Shown piece after piece: positions 9,072-17,638 of a stretch of DNA of 64,000 bases (position 1 is the first letter of the stretch; every line of letters begins with the position of its first letter). A model generated the notes under the pieces. The model had not been told where the DNA came from, did not search any database, and worked only from the letters and a program-made list of their open reading frames with translations. The position numbers and the translations under genes are program-made. Source of the DNA: Sulfurimonas gotlandica GD1 (GTDB taxonomy: Bacteria > Campylobacterota > Campylobacteria > Campylobacterales > Sulfurimonadaceae); NCBI RefSeq assembly GCF_000242915.1, contig NZ_AFRZ01000001.1, forward strand, positions 868,001 to 932,000, read 5' to 3'.

Positions 9072-10049
9072 ATGTATAAAAATATCTTATTTGCTGTAAT
9101 AATTGCTATCTTTGCTGGGTGTTCTGCTCCAAAACCACAACAAGCACCTAGCTGGTTCACAAATCTACCAAAAGATTACAAAAACTTTTATGCAGTTGCA
9201 GCTGCAAGCGATGAAACAAAGGCAAAAAGTATTGCTATAAATGAACTTAGAAAAAATATTATCAAAGATTTAGATGCTTCGTTTAGCACTCCAAATCACA
9301 GCCTCTCTCCAAGTTCTCAAATGCTAAACGAGATTATTAGTGCTAATTTGCATCTAGCTAACACGCTATCTATGAGAGCTATTAAGGTAGAAAAAACTGA
9401 GCTATTCAACGGGCAAATTTTAATGCTAATTTCAATACAAAGAGAAGAACTTTTTAAAAAAATTAACTCTGATTTAAACACTAAGATAAAAAGATTAGGA
9501 CAATTCTACAGTTTAAATAAAGATACAATCCCTATAAAAAGATATGTATATCTAAAACCATTAATGTCTCAATATGCTTACCTTGCTTCTAGAACAGCAT
9601 TTGCACAAATCAGCATCTCTACATATAACTCAAATAACAACTTTAGGCTCTTAAAAGAACTTGAAAATGAATACAACAATTTGCAAACATCAATCAACTT
9701 CTACATACTAAGTGATGGAAATTCAAGAGTATATACAAAGACTATTAAAGATGCGATTGAAAAAGATGGACTTAGTGTTTCAAATAAATCTAAAGATAGC
9801 CATACACTAAAACTTCTTATTAGTTCTTCAACAGATAACACTAATGAATACACTTTTAATGTAAGTAAAAATCTAGTAAAGTTTACAACTTTTGATGCTA
9901 ATAAAAACCAAATTCTTTTTAGACAGCATACATTTATCGGTAAGTCTAGAAAAAATCACCAAGATGCAAAAGAGCAAACAATAGAGCATATTAATGCAAA
10001 AGTAAAACAATTAGGTATATTTGACTTTATAGGCATACAAAGCAAATAA
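9072..10049 (+). CDS. LPP20-family lipoprotein (HP1454/HP1457-like)
   Basis: A 325-residue lipoprotein: the lipobox IFAGC puts the lipidated cysteine at residue 16. After a short linker comes an LPP20-like segment (PSWFTNLPKDYKNFYAVAAAS) and helices rich in polar residues. It is the first of three adjacent genes that all encode lipoproteins sharing the 'P-W' plus alanine/valine-rich opening, an arrangement like the Helicobacter pylori cluster around lpp20 (HP1454-HP1457). Function unknown; family members are outer-membrane lipoproteins. Forms its own transcription unit, 72 bases ahead of lpp20. Confidence 0.78.
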   Translation: MYKNILFAVIIAIFAGCSAPKPQQAPSWFTNLPKDYKNFYAVAAASDETKAKSIAINELRKNIIKDLDASFSTPNHSLSPSSQMLNEIISANLHLANTLSMRAIKVEKTELFNGQILMLISIQREELFKKINSDLNTKIKRLGQFYSLNKDTIPIKRYVYLKPLMSQYAYLASRTAFAQISISTYNSNNNFRLLKELENEYNNLQTSINFYILSDGNSRVYTKTIKDAIEKDGLSVSNKSKDSHTLKLLISSSTDNTNEYTFNVSKNLVKFTTFDANKNQILFRQHTFIGKSRKNHQDAKEQTIEHINAKVKQLGIFDFIGIQSK

Positions 10050-10088
10050 ATTTTCTAGTTAATAAATATTGTTTAAGATTAGTCATAG

Positions 10089-10094
10089 TATAAT
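10089..10094 (+). promoter_or_regulatory. -10 box for the lpp20 gene
   Basis: TATAAT lies 28 bases before the ATG at 10122, followed by a strong ribosome-binding site (AAGGAG, 7 bases before the ATG). The strength of both suggests an abundant product. Confidence 0.6.
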
Positions 10095-10121
10095 CAATCA
10101 TAATTTAAAAAAGGAGATCAT

Positions 10122-10706
10122 ATGATCAAAACTTTATCGTCAATAGCATTAGCAGGTATTATAGCTGCAACAATTACAGGATGTGGTGGCGCTACGCCTG
10201 CACCTCAAGCAGAAGAAGAATTTGATAACCGTTGTAAACAAGAAAATGTATTAGCTCCAAAGTGGACTTGTGTTCCTATGGTTGAAGGTGCTTATGCGGG
10301 TGTTGGTGTTGCTGCAAAAAGTGCTGCAGGTATGGGTCATATGAGAAGAGTTGCTTTAGCTAACGGTCGTTCAGATTTAGCTCAACAAATCAAGTCTCAA
10401 GTAAAAGACAAAGTTGAAACATTCACTCGTACAACTGGCGTTGCTGAGGGTGAAACTGTAGATCAAGTAAATACTGCTGTTTCTAAACAAATTGCAAAAG
10501 TTGATTTACAAGGTTCAAAAGGTGTTGATGCTTGGACTGCTCCATCAGGTTCTCTATACATGTTAGTTACTGTTCCAGAAGCTACTGTAAATGGTGAAGT
10601 AAAAGAAGCTGTTAAAAATAGCTTTAAAAATGACCAAGCACTATGGCAACAATTTCAATCTAAAAATGCTTTAGAAGGTTTAGATAAAGAGTTTCCAACT
10701 AACTAA
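10122..10706 (+). CDS. lpp20: LPP20 lipoprotein
   Basis: A 194-residue lipoprotein with lipobox TITGC (cysteine at residue 21) and an LPP20 domain: PKWTCVPMVEGAYAGVGVA, then MRRVALANGRSDLAQQIKSQVKDKVETF. In H. pylori Lpp20 (HP1456) is an abundant membrane-associated antigen; here the role is presumably structural or envelope-related. Codon use in this gene is richer in GGT and GCT than its neighbours, which fits high expression. Its stop overlaps the start of the following lipoprotein gene (TAATG at 10704-10708). Confidence 0.88.
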   Translation: MIKTLSSIALAGIIAATITGCGGATPAPQAEEEFDNRCKQENVLAPKWTCVPMVEGAYAGVGVAAKSAAGMGHMRRVALANGRSDLAQQIKSQVKDKVETFTRTTGVAEGETVDQVNTAVSKQIAKVDLQGSKGVDAWTAPSGSLYMLVTVPEATVNGEVKEAVKNSFKNDQALWQQFQSKNALEGLDKEFPTN

Positions 10707-11107
10707 TGAACACGTTTTTAAGCTCTTTATTACTCGTGCTGTTTGTTTTTGCAGGTTGTAACTCTCAACCTGCTCCAAAAATCAGTGCCACACCGACTTG
10801 GATTTTAAATCCCAATCAAGATGGAAAAAATGGTGCGGTTGGAAGTTCTATGAGAACTTATGACCAAAAGACATCTACTCAAAGAAAACTTGCAATTACT
10901 CGAGCACTCGATGAGCTTTCACTCCAAAGAGGTGTAAAAGTTGAAATGAGCTTGACTAAGCAAGAAAGTTACAAAAATGGTAATGGAAGCACTCAGATGG
11001 ATGTAGGAGCCAATTACCAAACTAACAGTACAATTACTGCACATATAGAAAATGTTTACGAAGATAAAATCTCTGGAGAACTTTTTATATGGATGGTAAT
11101 GGACTAA
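10706..11107 (+). CDS. Short LPP20-family lipoprotein (HP1455-like)
   Basis: A 133-residue lipoprotein with lipobox VFAGC at residues 14-18. It carries the family opening TPTWILNPN near residue 30 and the pattern QRKLAITRALDELSLQRGVKVEM seen in its two neighbours. Length equals that of the H. pylori homologue beside lpp20. It is translationally coupled to lpp20 by a one-base overlap, so the two proteins may act together in the outer membrane. Confidence 0.8.
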   Translation: MNTFLSSLLLVLFVFAGCNSQPAPKISATPTWILNPNQDGKNGAVGSSMRTYDQKTSTQRKLAITRALDELSLQRGVKVEMSLTKQESYKNGNGSTQMDVGANYQTNSTITAHIENVYEDKISGELFIWMVMD

Positions 11108-11111
11108 AAGC

Positions 11112-11129
11112 TTCTCTCTTTTGAGAGAA
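11112..11129 (+). terminator. Hairpin after the LPP20 cluster
   Basis: Perfect 7-bp stem (TTCTCTC/GAGAGAA, loop TTTT) five bases after the last lipoprotein stop. No long T-run follows, so termination strength is uncertain. Confidence 0.4.
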
Positions 11130-11215
11130 CTTCTCCAAACAATTCCTTAATCCCCGATAAATTAGATATAATTCCAAAAATATTTCTACTTTTATATATT
11201 CACAAGGCAATTATC

Positions 11216-12706
11216 ATGAAAAAAATCGCAATTATCGGTCGTCCAAATGTTGGAAAAAGCTCACTTTTTAATCGTTTAGTTAAAAAAAGAGATGCCATTA
11301 CATCTGACATTGCTGGAACCACAAGAGATGTGAAAAGAAGAAATACCGTGATTATAAACAAAGAAGTAGAACTTCTTGATACAGGCGGACTGGATAAAGG
11401 CTGTGAACTATTTGACAAGATAAAAGAGATGTCACTAAAAGCTGCTTATAAAGCTGACATAATTTTATATATGGTAGATGGCAAAAGTATACCTGAAGAT
11501 GAAGATAAAAAACTTTTTTACGAACTTCAAAATCTTGGAAAAGAGGTAGCCTTAGTTGTTAACAAAATAGATAACGACAAGATGAAAGAAAACCTTTGGG
11601 ACTATTATGAGTTTGGGACAGATGCTATCTTTGGTATTTCAGTAGCTCACAACAGAAACACTGTTGAACTTCTTGATTGGATTGCTTCTAAAATTCCAGA
11701 TAGTGATATTATTAAAGAAGATGAAGAGGGTGAAGATGAGATCCAAATCATTGAGCCAGAACTTGATGATGAAGATTTCTTTGCTAATGCAAGAAAGCAT
11801 GATGAAGATGATGATGGATTTACTTATTGGGATGATGATGAGATGGATGGAGTCATTCAGGATGATACTATCTATGGAAATAATGACCGTATAAAAGAAT
11901 TTAATGAAGAAGATGTAAACCATATTAAAATTGCGATTATTGGTCGTACAAATGTTGGTAAAAGTTCCCTTTTAAATGCTCTTTTAGGTGAAGAACGTTC
12001 AGTAGTAAGTAGTGTAGCTGGAACGACAATAGACCCTATTGATGAGACAATAGACTATAAAGGCAAGCAACTTACTTTTGTTGATACGGCAGGTCTAAGA
12101 AGAAGAGGTAAGATTTTAGGTATTGAAAAATACGCTCTAATGAGAACTACAGAGATGCTAGATAATTCTAACATGGCACTAATAGTTTTAGATGCAAGTG
12201 AACCTTTTTTAGATTTAGATGAAAAAATTGCTGGTCTTGTAGATAGCAATAGACTAGCTTCTATAATTGTTTTAAACAAGTGGGATATATCTAAAAGAGA
12301 AGAGCATGACAAAATTATTAAAGAAGTAAGAGAGAGATTTAAATTTTTAGCATATGCACCAATCATTACTATCTCTGCAAAATCACATCAAAGAGTTGAT
12401 AAACTTCACGATATGATTTTAGAGATAAATGAAAACTACTCTCAGAGAATTCCAACTTCAAAAATAAATGAAGTACTTGAACGTGCACTTCGTCGTCACA
12501 CACTTCCAAGTGTTAGTGGACAAGTTATCCGTATCTACTATGCAACGCAGTATGAGACACGACCACCGAAGATAGCAATTGTTATGAATAAACCAAGCGG
12601 TCTGCACTTCACATATAGACGATATTTAACTAATCAGATGAGAGAAGCATTTAACTTTACGGGGACTCCGCTTCTGTTTAAAGCTAAAAAACGCGGAGAG
12701 AAGTAA
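11216..12706 (+). CDS. der: Ribosome-assembly GTPase Der (EngA)
   Basis: A 496-residue protein with the tandem GTPase domains unique to Der: the first P-loop is GRPNVGKSSL at about 8-17, the second GRTNVGKSSL at about 242-251, followed by the KH-like C-terminal domain (RPPKIAIVMNKPSGLHFTYRRYL). It acts in 50S ribosome maturation. The linker between the GTPase domains, about residues 165-235, is unusually long and acidic (runs such as DDEDFF and HDEDDDG); a long acidic linker is also known in other Campylobacterota. Single gene unit. Confidence 0.95.
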   Translation: MKKIAIIGRPNVGKSSLFNRLVKKRDAITSDIAGTTRDVKRRNTVIINKEVELLDTGGLDKGCELFDKIKEMSLKAAYKADIILYMVDGKSIPEDEDKKLFYELQNLGKEVALVVNKIDNDKMKENLWDYYEFGTDAIFGISVAHNRNTVELLDWIASKIPDSDIIKEDEEGEDEIQIIEPELDDEDFFANARKHDEDDDGFTYWDDDEMDGVIQDDTIYGNNDRIKEFNEEDVNHIKIAIIGRTNVGKSSLLNALLGEERSVVSSVAGTTIDPIDETIDYKGKQLTFVDTAGLRRRGKILGIEKYALMRTTEMLDNSNMALIVLDASEPFLDLDEKIAGLVDSNRLASIIVLNKWDISKREEHDKIIKEVRERFKFLAYAPIITISAKSHQRVDKLHDMILEINENYSQRIPTSKINEVLERALRRHTLPSVSGQVIRIYYATQYETRPPKIAIVMNKPSGLHFTYRRYLTNQMREAFNFTGTPLLFKAKKRGEK

Positions 12707-12737
12707 ACCACTTTTGGCTTGAAGAGCTAGTTAGTTC

Positions 12738-13262
12738 CTAAGCCTCTTTGGGTATTTGTTTTATCACTCTGTAAATAACAAAAGCACCAATTGCCAAGGT
12801 TATGAAAGTGAAAACAAAAGAAAATGTTTTAGTAATTACATAACCTACAATTAACAAAGATAATACAGTCGGGACTTCATTATAAGCTCTAAAAAAGTTT
12901 CCACTTTTAGAATAGTTATCACGTTCTAGTTGAACTCTATAGTATTCTAAAGAAAATGAATATACCATTAGTACAATAACCACTAAAATTTTAGCATACA
13001 TCCATATATCGTCTTGTAATAACTCTGGTCTTAGAAATAGCATCCAAAGTCCGCTAATTACAGTTGCCCACATTGCAGGAAGTCCTATATATTTGTACAT
13101 TTTATATTCTTGAATTTTTACAACTTCTACAAAATCAGGTTTATTTTTATGTTCTGTGTGATACACATATAATCTTGGCTGATAAAAAAGCATTGCCATC
13201 CATGACAAAACTGCCATAATATGAAATACTACAATCCATAAATAATAATCCATAATATTCAT
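12738..13262 (-). CDS. hemJ: Protoporphyrinogen oxidase HemJ
   Basis: A 174-residue inner-membrane protein with four or five helices. The N-terminal FHIMAVLSWMAMLFYQPRLYVYH segment, with its conserved histidine near residue 14 and the LSW motif, is characteristic of HemJ (the UPF0093 family), which oxidises protoporphyrinogen IX to protoporphyrin IX in haem synthesis. Haem demand in this organism is high given the multihaem cytochromes nearby, and hemB lies in the same window. Thirteen bases separate it from the upstream barrel gene, which is co-directional. Confidence 0.85.
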   Translation of the reverse strand: MNIMDYYLWIVVFHIMAVLSWMAMLFYQPRLYVYHTEHKNKPDFVEVVKIQEYKMYKYIGLPAMWATVISGLWMLFLRPELLQDDIWMYAKILVVIVLMVYSFSLEYYRVQLERDNYSKSGNFFRAYNEVPTVLSLLIVGYVITKTFSFVFTFITLAIGAFVIYRVIKQIPKEA

Positions 13263-13275
13263 CTCTATAACCCTA

Positions 13276-13875
13276 TTAAAAGTTTTTTTCTAAAGAGAAA
13301 GCATAGTAGTTAGACCCACCCTTATTAACATTATTAATCAAACCAAAAACACCTGAACGATGCTTTACGGCAAAACCAAGATAAGTCTCTTTTAAAGGTT
13401 CATATCTAACCAACCTGCCAATATCAAAATCAAAACTAAAATCTATATAATTTAGAAATTTAGAGTTGTTATCATTGTTTTGAATTGCTTCTTGTTTTTC
13501 AAAATATAAAATGTCACTTGTATAAGAAACACCCTCACCAAATCCAAGTCTAACTCTATTACTTAAAAAATCTATATTCCAATAAACTTTTACATACAAT
13601 GTAGCTTCATAGATATCATCTTGTAATCCAGCTTCATCAAAGTAAGATAAACCACTTTTTACATAAAAATCTAACGGAAGTTCAAAAGCATCTTTCTTAA
13701 GAAGGTAGCCACCATCAAGGGCAGTTACTTTTAAATCTTGAGGATATGATTTAACATCCAAAAAAAGTACTTCACCAAAATCACTATTAGTAACTGGCCC
13801 ATGGGCAATTCTAAGTGAATAATTATTATCTGCACTCAAGTTTAAAAACAAAAATAATAAAACTATGTATTTCAA
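13276..13875 (-). CDS. Outer-membrane beta-barrel protein, possibly PagL/acyloxyacyl-hydrolase-like
   Basis: A 199-residue exported protein with a short signal peptide (MKYIVLLFLFLNLSA). It has alternating hydrophobic strands with aromatic girdle residues and ends in an aromatic-terminated strand (YYAFSLEKNF), as in small outer-membrane barrels. Near the end the segment VKHRSGVFGLINNV contains an H-x-S pair that resembles the catalytic His and Ser of the lipid A deacylase PagL. The glutamate that completes the PagL triad is not obvious at the usual spacing, so the enzymatic assignment is tentative. Confidence 0.55.
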   Translation of the reverse strand: MKYIVLLFLFLNLSADNNYSLRIAHGPVTNSDFGEVLFLDVKSYPQDLKVTALDGGYLLKKDAFELPLDFYVKSGLSYFDEAGLQDDIYEATLYVKVYWNIDFLSNRVRLGFGEGVSYTSDILYFEKQEAIQNNDNNSKFLNYIDFSFDFDIGRLVRYEPLKETYLGFAVKHRSGVFGLINNVNKGGSNYYAFSLEKNF

Positions 13876-13908
13876 AAGTATTTCCTATTGAGGGTATGTT
13901 GGAGAGTT

Positions 13909-13934
13909 TTGTACACCCAAAAGCGGGCGTACAA
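13909..13934 (-). terminator. Hairpin after hpf
   Basis: Ten-base stem with one G-T pair (TTGTACGCCC on the minus strand pairing with GGGTGTACAA, loop of six). It lies in the gap between the hpf stop and the barrel gene. There is no T-run, so it may be an mRNA 3'-end stabiliser. Confidence 0.45.
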
Positions 13935-13951
13935 TTATTGAATAAACTTGA

Positions 13952-14281
13952 TTAAGCGTCAAGAGTTTCTAAATCTTTTACGGAAGAATTGTTGTGATCA
14001 ATAACTTTTGTATGTAGGCGACGAAGTGCTTTAGAAGCTCTATCAATTGCTAAATCAATTGCAGCGTCTAGATTATCATCGCTTTGATTAATAACAACTG
14101 GTTCAGCGTGTGCAATATGAATATCGAATTCAACTGAAACACCTTTTTTTTCAGCTTTAAGGCTAACATTTACTGTAGTAATATCTAATGTATATTTTGA
14201 AAATCCTTCAATCGCAGACTCAATGTGAGCTCTAGTATTGTCGTGAAGTGTAATATCTTTTGCGCGAACTTGTACATTCAT
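13952..14281 (-). CDS. hpf: Ribosome hibernation promoting factor, short form
   Basis: A 109-residue protein of the HPF/RaiA family: the N-terminal MNVQVRAKDITLHDNTRAHIE and the LDAAIDLAIDRASKALRRLHTKV helix are diagnostic. It binds the 30S decoding centre in stationary phase and inactivates ribosomes. It lacks the C-terminal dimerisation domain of long HPF, though a short tail follows. The ribosome-binding site is AAAGGA, and a strong hairpin (14298-14318) lies just upstream in the 5' region. Confidence 0.92.
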   Translation of the reverse strand: MNVQVRAKDITLHDNTRAHIESAIEGFSKYTLDITTVNVSLKAEKKGVSVEFDIHIAHAEPVVINQSDDNLDAAIDLAIDRASKALRRLHTKVIDHNNSSVKDLETLDA

Positions 14282-14297
14282 AATAAATCCTTTAAGT

Positions 14298-14318
14298 GGG
14301 GTGGCTTCTAGCTACCCC
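14298..14318. other. Hairpin in the hpf-trpS divergent region
   Basis: Nine-base stem (GGGGTGGCT/AGCTACCCC, loop TCT, one G-T pair) located 17 bases upstream of the hpf start. It could be part of the hpf 5' leader or an operator between the divergent genes. Confidence 0.4.
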
Positions 14319-14391
14319 TATATATAAGCAATAATAACAGAATAAAGCTGAGATTGGTATAATACGACTTAAAAATTTAGGATTTTTACAA

Positions 14392-15357
14392 ATGAGAGTA
14401 TTTACAGGTATTCAACCCTCTGGAGATTTACATATAGGAAACTATTTTGGCTCTATAAAGCAAATGGTTGACGCTCAAAAAGATAGTGAAACTTTTGCTT
14501 TTATTGCAAATTACCATGCACAAACAAGTGTTAATGACGGAAAACGACTTGCTGAGCTTACTATGCAATGTGCAACTGACTTTCTTGCACTTGGAATTGA
14601 TCCAAATAAATCAACATTCTGGGTTCAATCAGATGTAAAAGAAGTTTTAGAACTTTACTGGGTATTGTCATCATTTACTCCAATGGGCCTACTTGAAAGA
14701 GCTCATAGTTACAAAGACAAAACTGCTCGTGGTCAAGCTACTAACCATTCACTTTTTTCTTACCCTGTACTTATGGCAGCGGACATCTTACTTTTTAGCT
14801 CAGATGTTGTTCCAGTTGGAAAAGATCAAATACAACATGTTGAAATCGCTAGAGATATTGCTACAAAATTCAACAATCAATATGGTGATATTTTAGTAAT
14901 GCCTGAATTTCGCGTTCAAGAAGATGTCCAAACAGTTCCTGGAATTGATGGACAAAAAATGTCTAAGAGTTATGGGAACATTGTTAACATCTTTGGTGAA
15001 GAAAAAGCACAAATGAAAACAATTAAAAAAATTGTTACAGAGAATGTTGCTATGGAAGAACCAAAAGAGTTTGAAAACTGTAATGTATACAATATGGCTA
15101 AACTATTTTTAGAAGGTGATAATCTTATAGCTCTTCAAAACAGATATAAAAATGGTGGGGAGGGTCACGGTCACTTTAAAATCTATCTTGGTGAAGTAAT
15201 GTGGGAATATTTTAGAGAGTATAGAGAAAAACGTGCCTACTATGAAAAGAACCAAGATGAAGTTAGAGAGATTTTAAACATGGGAGCAGTTAAAGCAAGA
15301 GAAGTATCTATGCCTATGATTGAGAAAATTAGAAGTGCTACAGGAATTAAATACTAA
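14392..15357 (+). CDS. trpS: Tryptophanyl-tRNA synthetase
   Basis: A 321-residue class I aminoacyl-tRNA synthetase. The ATP-binding signatures are seen as PSGDLHIGNY (HIGH) near residue 10 and KMSKSYGN (KMSKS) near residue 190; GKDQIQHVEIARDIA and the C-terminal GEVMWEYFREYREKR helix are family segments. Length is normal. A TATAAT box at about 14359-14364 and an AGGA ribosome-binding site precede it. No T-box or trp leader is visible. Confidence 0.96.
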   Translation: MRVFTGIQPSGDLHIGNYFGSIKQMVDAQKDSETFAFIANYHAQTSVNDGKRLAELTMQCATDFLALGIDPNKSTFWVQSDVKEVLELYWVLSSFTPMGLLERAHSYKDKTARGQATNHSLFSYPVLMAADILLFSSDVVPVGKDQIQHVEIARDIATKFNNQYGDILVMPEFRVQEDVQTVPGIDGQKMSKSYGNIVNIFGEEKAQMKTIKKIVTENVAMEEPKEFENCNVYNMAKLFLEGDNLIALQNRYKNGGEGHGHFKIYLGEVMWEYFREYREKRAYYEKNQDEVREILNMGAVKAREVSMPMIEKIRSATGIKY

Positions 15358-15391
15358 TAATTTTTATTACTTGCCCTAAGACAAGAAAATT

Positions 15392-15434
15392 TCCCTGAAA
15401 TGTCGTTATAATAATTAGACAAAAATTTCAGGGA
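15392..15434 (+). promoter_or_regulatory. TATAAT box flanked by a 10-bp inverted repeat
   Basis: TCCCTGAAAT (15392-15401) and its exact inverse ATTTCAGGGA (15425-15434) flank a perfect TATAAT at 15407-15412. The right arm also contains the AGGGAG ribosome-binding site of the gene at 15442. The spacing of the half-sites around the -10 box suggests an operator for a repressor. Confidence 0.5.
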
Positions 15435-15441
15435 GACAGTT

Positions 15442-16296
15442 ATGCGTATCTTTCTTTTAATAGCCGCGTTAATTTTTAGCCTAAATGCTAAGTCACTATT
15501 TAGTAATTCTAACCAAGCAGACAATTCAAAGTATATCGGTGCCTTAAAAGACCTTATAATTTCAACACAAAAAACACGTGGTCTTACAAACAACTATTTA
15601 AATGGAAATACTACTTCCATGCTGTTAGTTTATGGCAACAGAAAAGAGATGAAAAAAGCTATTGGTATAATGGAATCACTGCCTCTAGCATCTGATCCTA
15701 TTATTAACAATAGAGCAACAAACATTAGTGAATCACTTATCAAGCTAAACCGAAAAGCTTTTAAAAAAGAGCCTGCTGTAGTGTTTGAACAGTATACAGA
15801 ATTAATAGAGCAGACACTAATGCTTGCACAGACAGTAAGTAAGCATGGTTCAAAAAATCTCAATCCACTTGGTAAAAAACTATCAACTGTAATGATGGAA
15901 GTTATCTTACCACTATCTGAGTATGTAGGGCAAATGAGAGGTATGGGTTCTGGTATCGTTGCAAAAGGTGCGATTACAAAGATTCAAAAAGCTCAAATGC
16001 AAGCTATAATGCACGAAGTAAATACTCTAACGACTCAACTAATTCTGGATATAAAAGTGATTGCTTCTAGTAATAAAAAAAGTTTTACTTCAAACATAGA
16101 TGCTAAACTGAGCTCGATTGAAGAGTCTAGCAAAGATTATGTCTCATTGACAAATGCTGAACTTATGGGGAATAAACAAATTGCTTTTGATACAGACACA
16201 TATTTTAATAAGGGAACAGATTTGATTTCATTGCTTATTGATGTTTATAATATTAACAATAAGATTATACTTGATGATTCTAAGGGATGGTTGTAA
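15442..16296 (+). CDS. Exported protein with NIT-like helical sensor domain
   Basis: A 284-residue protein with a signal peptide (MRIFLLIAALIFSLNAKS) and no further membrane segment, so probably periplasmic. Two segments recall the nitrate/nitrite-sensing (NIT) helical bundle: STQKTRGLTNNYLNG near residue 36 and EYVGQMRGMGSGIVAKG near residue 160, corresponding to the paired arginine motifs of NIT domains. Free-standing periplasmic NIT-like proteins have no output domain of their own, so this may be a binding protein that presents a ligand to a membrane sensor. It is divergent in orientation to the pentahaem cytochrome that follows. Confidence 0.55.
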   Translation: MRIFLLIAALIFSLNAKSLFSNSNQADNSKYIGALKDLIISTQKTRGLTNNYLNGNTTSMLLVYGNRKEMKKAIGIMESLPLASDPIINNRATNISESLIKLNRKAFKKEPAVVFEQYTELIEQTLMLAQTVSKHGSKNLNPLGKKLSTVMMEVILPLSEYVGQMRGMGSGIVAKGAITKIQKAQMQAIMHEVNTLTTQLILDIKVIASSNKKSFTSNIDAKLSSIEESSKDYVSLTNAELMGNKQIAFDTDTYFNKGTDLISLLIDVYNINNKIILDDSKGWL

Positions 16297-16306
16297 ACCA
16301 TCCTAA

Positions 16307-17497
16307 CTATTTAAGTCTTAAATTTTCAGATGTTATTAAACTCTTTGTAGACCAAATAGCTTCTTTTAGATTCAAGATAGAACGAACTTCATCGTTAACA
16401 AGACGATAATAAACTTTCACATTTATACTTGTAGCATCAGCAATATTTTTTACTTTTAAAACTTTTTTACCAAGAGCTGGAATGCTCATGTCTTCGGAAG
16501 CTTCTACTGCCAAGTGAGGGATAGTTGCTTTTGCTCTTTTTCTTTTGTAATATCTAGTTAAAGATATGGACTTACTATCTATATCTTTATCACCTTTTTT
16601 ATAAGTTACATCTACAATCAACTCTCTTGAACCAAAACCGCTTGGAATATTATGAGGCTGTGGATTATTAAGAACTATAATTATTTCACCATCTTTTTGC
16701 CACATATTAAGATTTAATGCTTCACTCCACATTTTTTGAACATGAGCACCGGAAAATGTGTGTGATCTTACATCTCTCTTTTTAGTTTCACCATCAACTG
16801 ATCTTAGCGTAGCAGCTACCCCAGAGACTTTAGGCCCCATATGGCAATCTATACACTCTTTGTCACTTTTTTGGTATTCACTTTGCATATCTGTAAATAC
16901 TAGTCCCTCTACAGACTTGTCGTTAGCATGACATACAAAACACAATTGATCAGATTTTTCATCCATAAAGTCGCGATGCTCTATCTTATGATATGGTGAT
17001 TTAGCGTCACTAAATGGACCTACCATTGTTCCAGACTTAGTCCAAGAAACACGGTTCATGCCTCTGTGAGAGCTATCTCTATCATCATGTATCTTATCTA
17101 TGTTATGACATACCACACAGTTTATACCTTCACTGATAGCACTGTTTTGAGTTGCTTTGTTTACTGCTGAGTCTTTATCTAACTTCATCAAGACTTTAAC
17201 TTCATAATCAAGGTCTGTGCTCGTTACAGAGATTCTTGGATTATGACATGTGGCACACTCTATTTTTACACTGTTTAAACTTTTTCTTGTTTTTCTTGCA
17301 ACATATTCTAATGTAGCTCTAAAGTATTCATCTTTTAAGTAATGACTTTTGGAGTGCCAAGATTGTTCCCAATCTTTTACAATTTGCAAATGACAAGATT
17401 TACACTTTTGTGAGGTTTGATATTCTTTGGAGACTTCTACTACTTTGGCGGCATATAATGCTGTTACTATAGCAACAATAATCAAAACAACTCTCAT
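16307..17497 (-). CDS. Periplasmic pentahaem cytochrome c (cytochrome c-554-like)
   Basis: I take the ATG at 17497 (MRVVLIIVAIVTALYAAK), which gives a proper signal peptide and has AGGA at the expected distance; the open frame reaches 17551 but the extra residues would precede the signal peptide. The 396-residue protein contains five CxxCH motifs (CKSCH, CATCH, CVVCH, CFVCH, CIDCH), all in the N-terminal 240 residues, in the layout of cytochrome c-554-type domains, then a C-terminal beta-rich domain with the PHNIPSGFGSRELIVDV segment. Such proteins shuttle electrons or reduce nitrogen or sulfur compounds in the periplasm; the partner is unknown. Confidence 0.85.
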   Translation of the reverse strand: MRVVLIIVAIVTALYAAKVVEVSKEYQTSQKCKSCHLQIVKDWEQSWHSKSHYLKDEYFRATLEYVARKTRKSLNSVKIECATCHNPRISVTSTDLDYEVKVLMKLDKDSAVNKATQNSAISEGINCVVCHNIDKIHDDRDSSHRGMNRVSWTKSGTMVGPFSDAKSPYHKIEHRDFMDEKSDQLCFVCHANDKSVEGLVFTDMQSEYQKSDKECIDCHMGPKVSGVAATLRSVDGETKKRDVRSHTFSGAHVQKMWSEALNLNMWQKDGEIIIVLNNPQPHNIPSGFGSRELIVDVTYKKGDKDIDSKSISLTRYYKRKRAKATIPHLAVEASEDMSIPALGKKVLKVKNIADATSINVKVYYRLVNDEVRSILNLKEAIWSTKSLITSENLRLK

Positions 17498-17607
17498 TTT
17501 GTTTCTTCCTATTGAGCATACTTTAATTAAAGTATTTCTACTCTCTAGCATGTCTCATAAATATGACAAAATTCTAACAGAAAGAAGCTGAGAGTGACAT
17601 TATTATG

Positions 17608-17625
17608 ACAAAATCTTAATTTTGT
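17608..17625 (-). terminator. Possible argF terminator hairpin
   Basis: Perfect 7-bp inverted repeat (ACAAAAT-CTTA-ATTTTGT) 14 bases beyond the argF stop. It is A/T-rich with a weak T-tail on the minus strand. Confidence 0.4.
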
Positions 17626-17638
17626 TAGAGAAAGTTTT

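Noticed and set aside
11639-11923. 94-codon frame on the minus strand inside der
   Set aside because: It is the antisense of the repetitive acidic linker of Der, where GAT/GAA runs give an artificial isoleucine/phenylalanine-rich frame.
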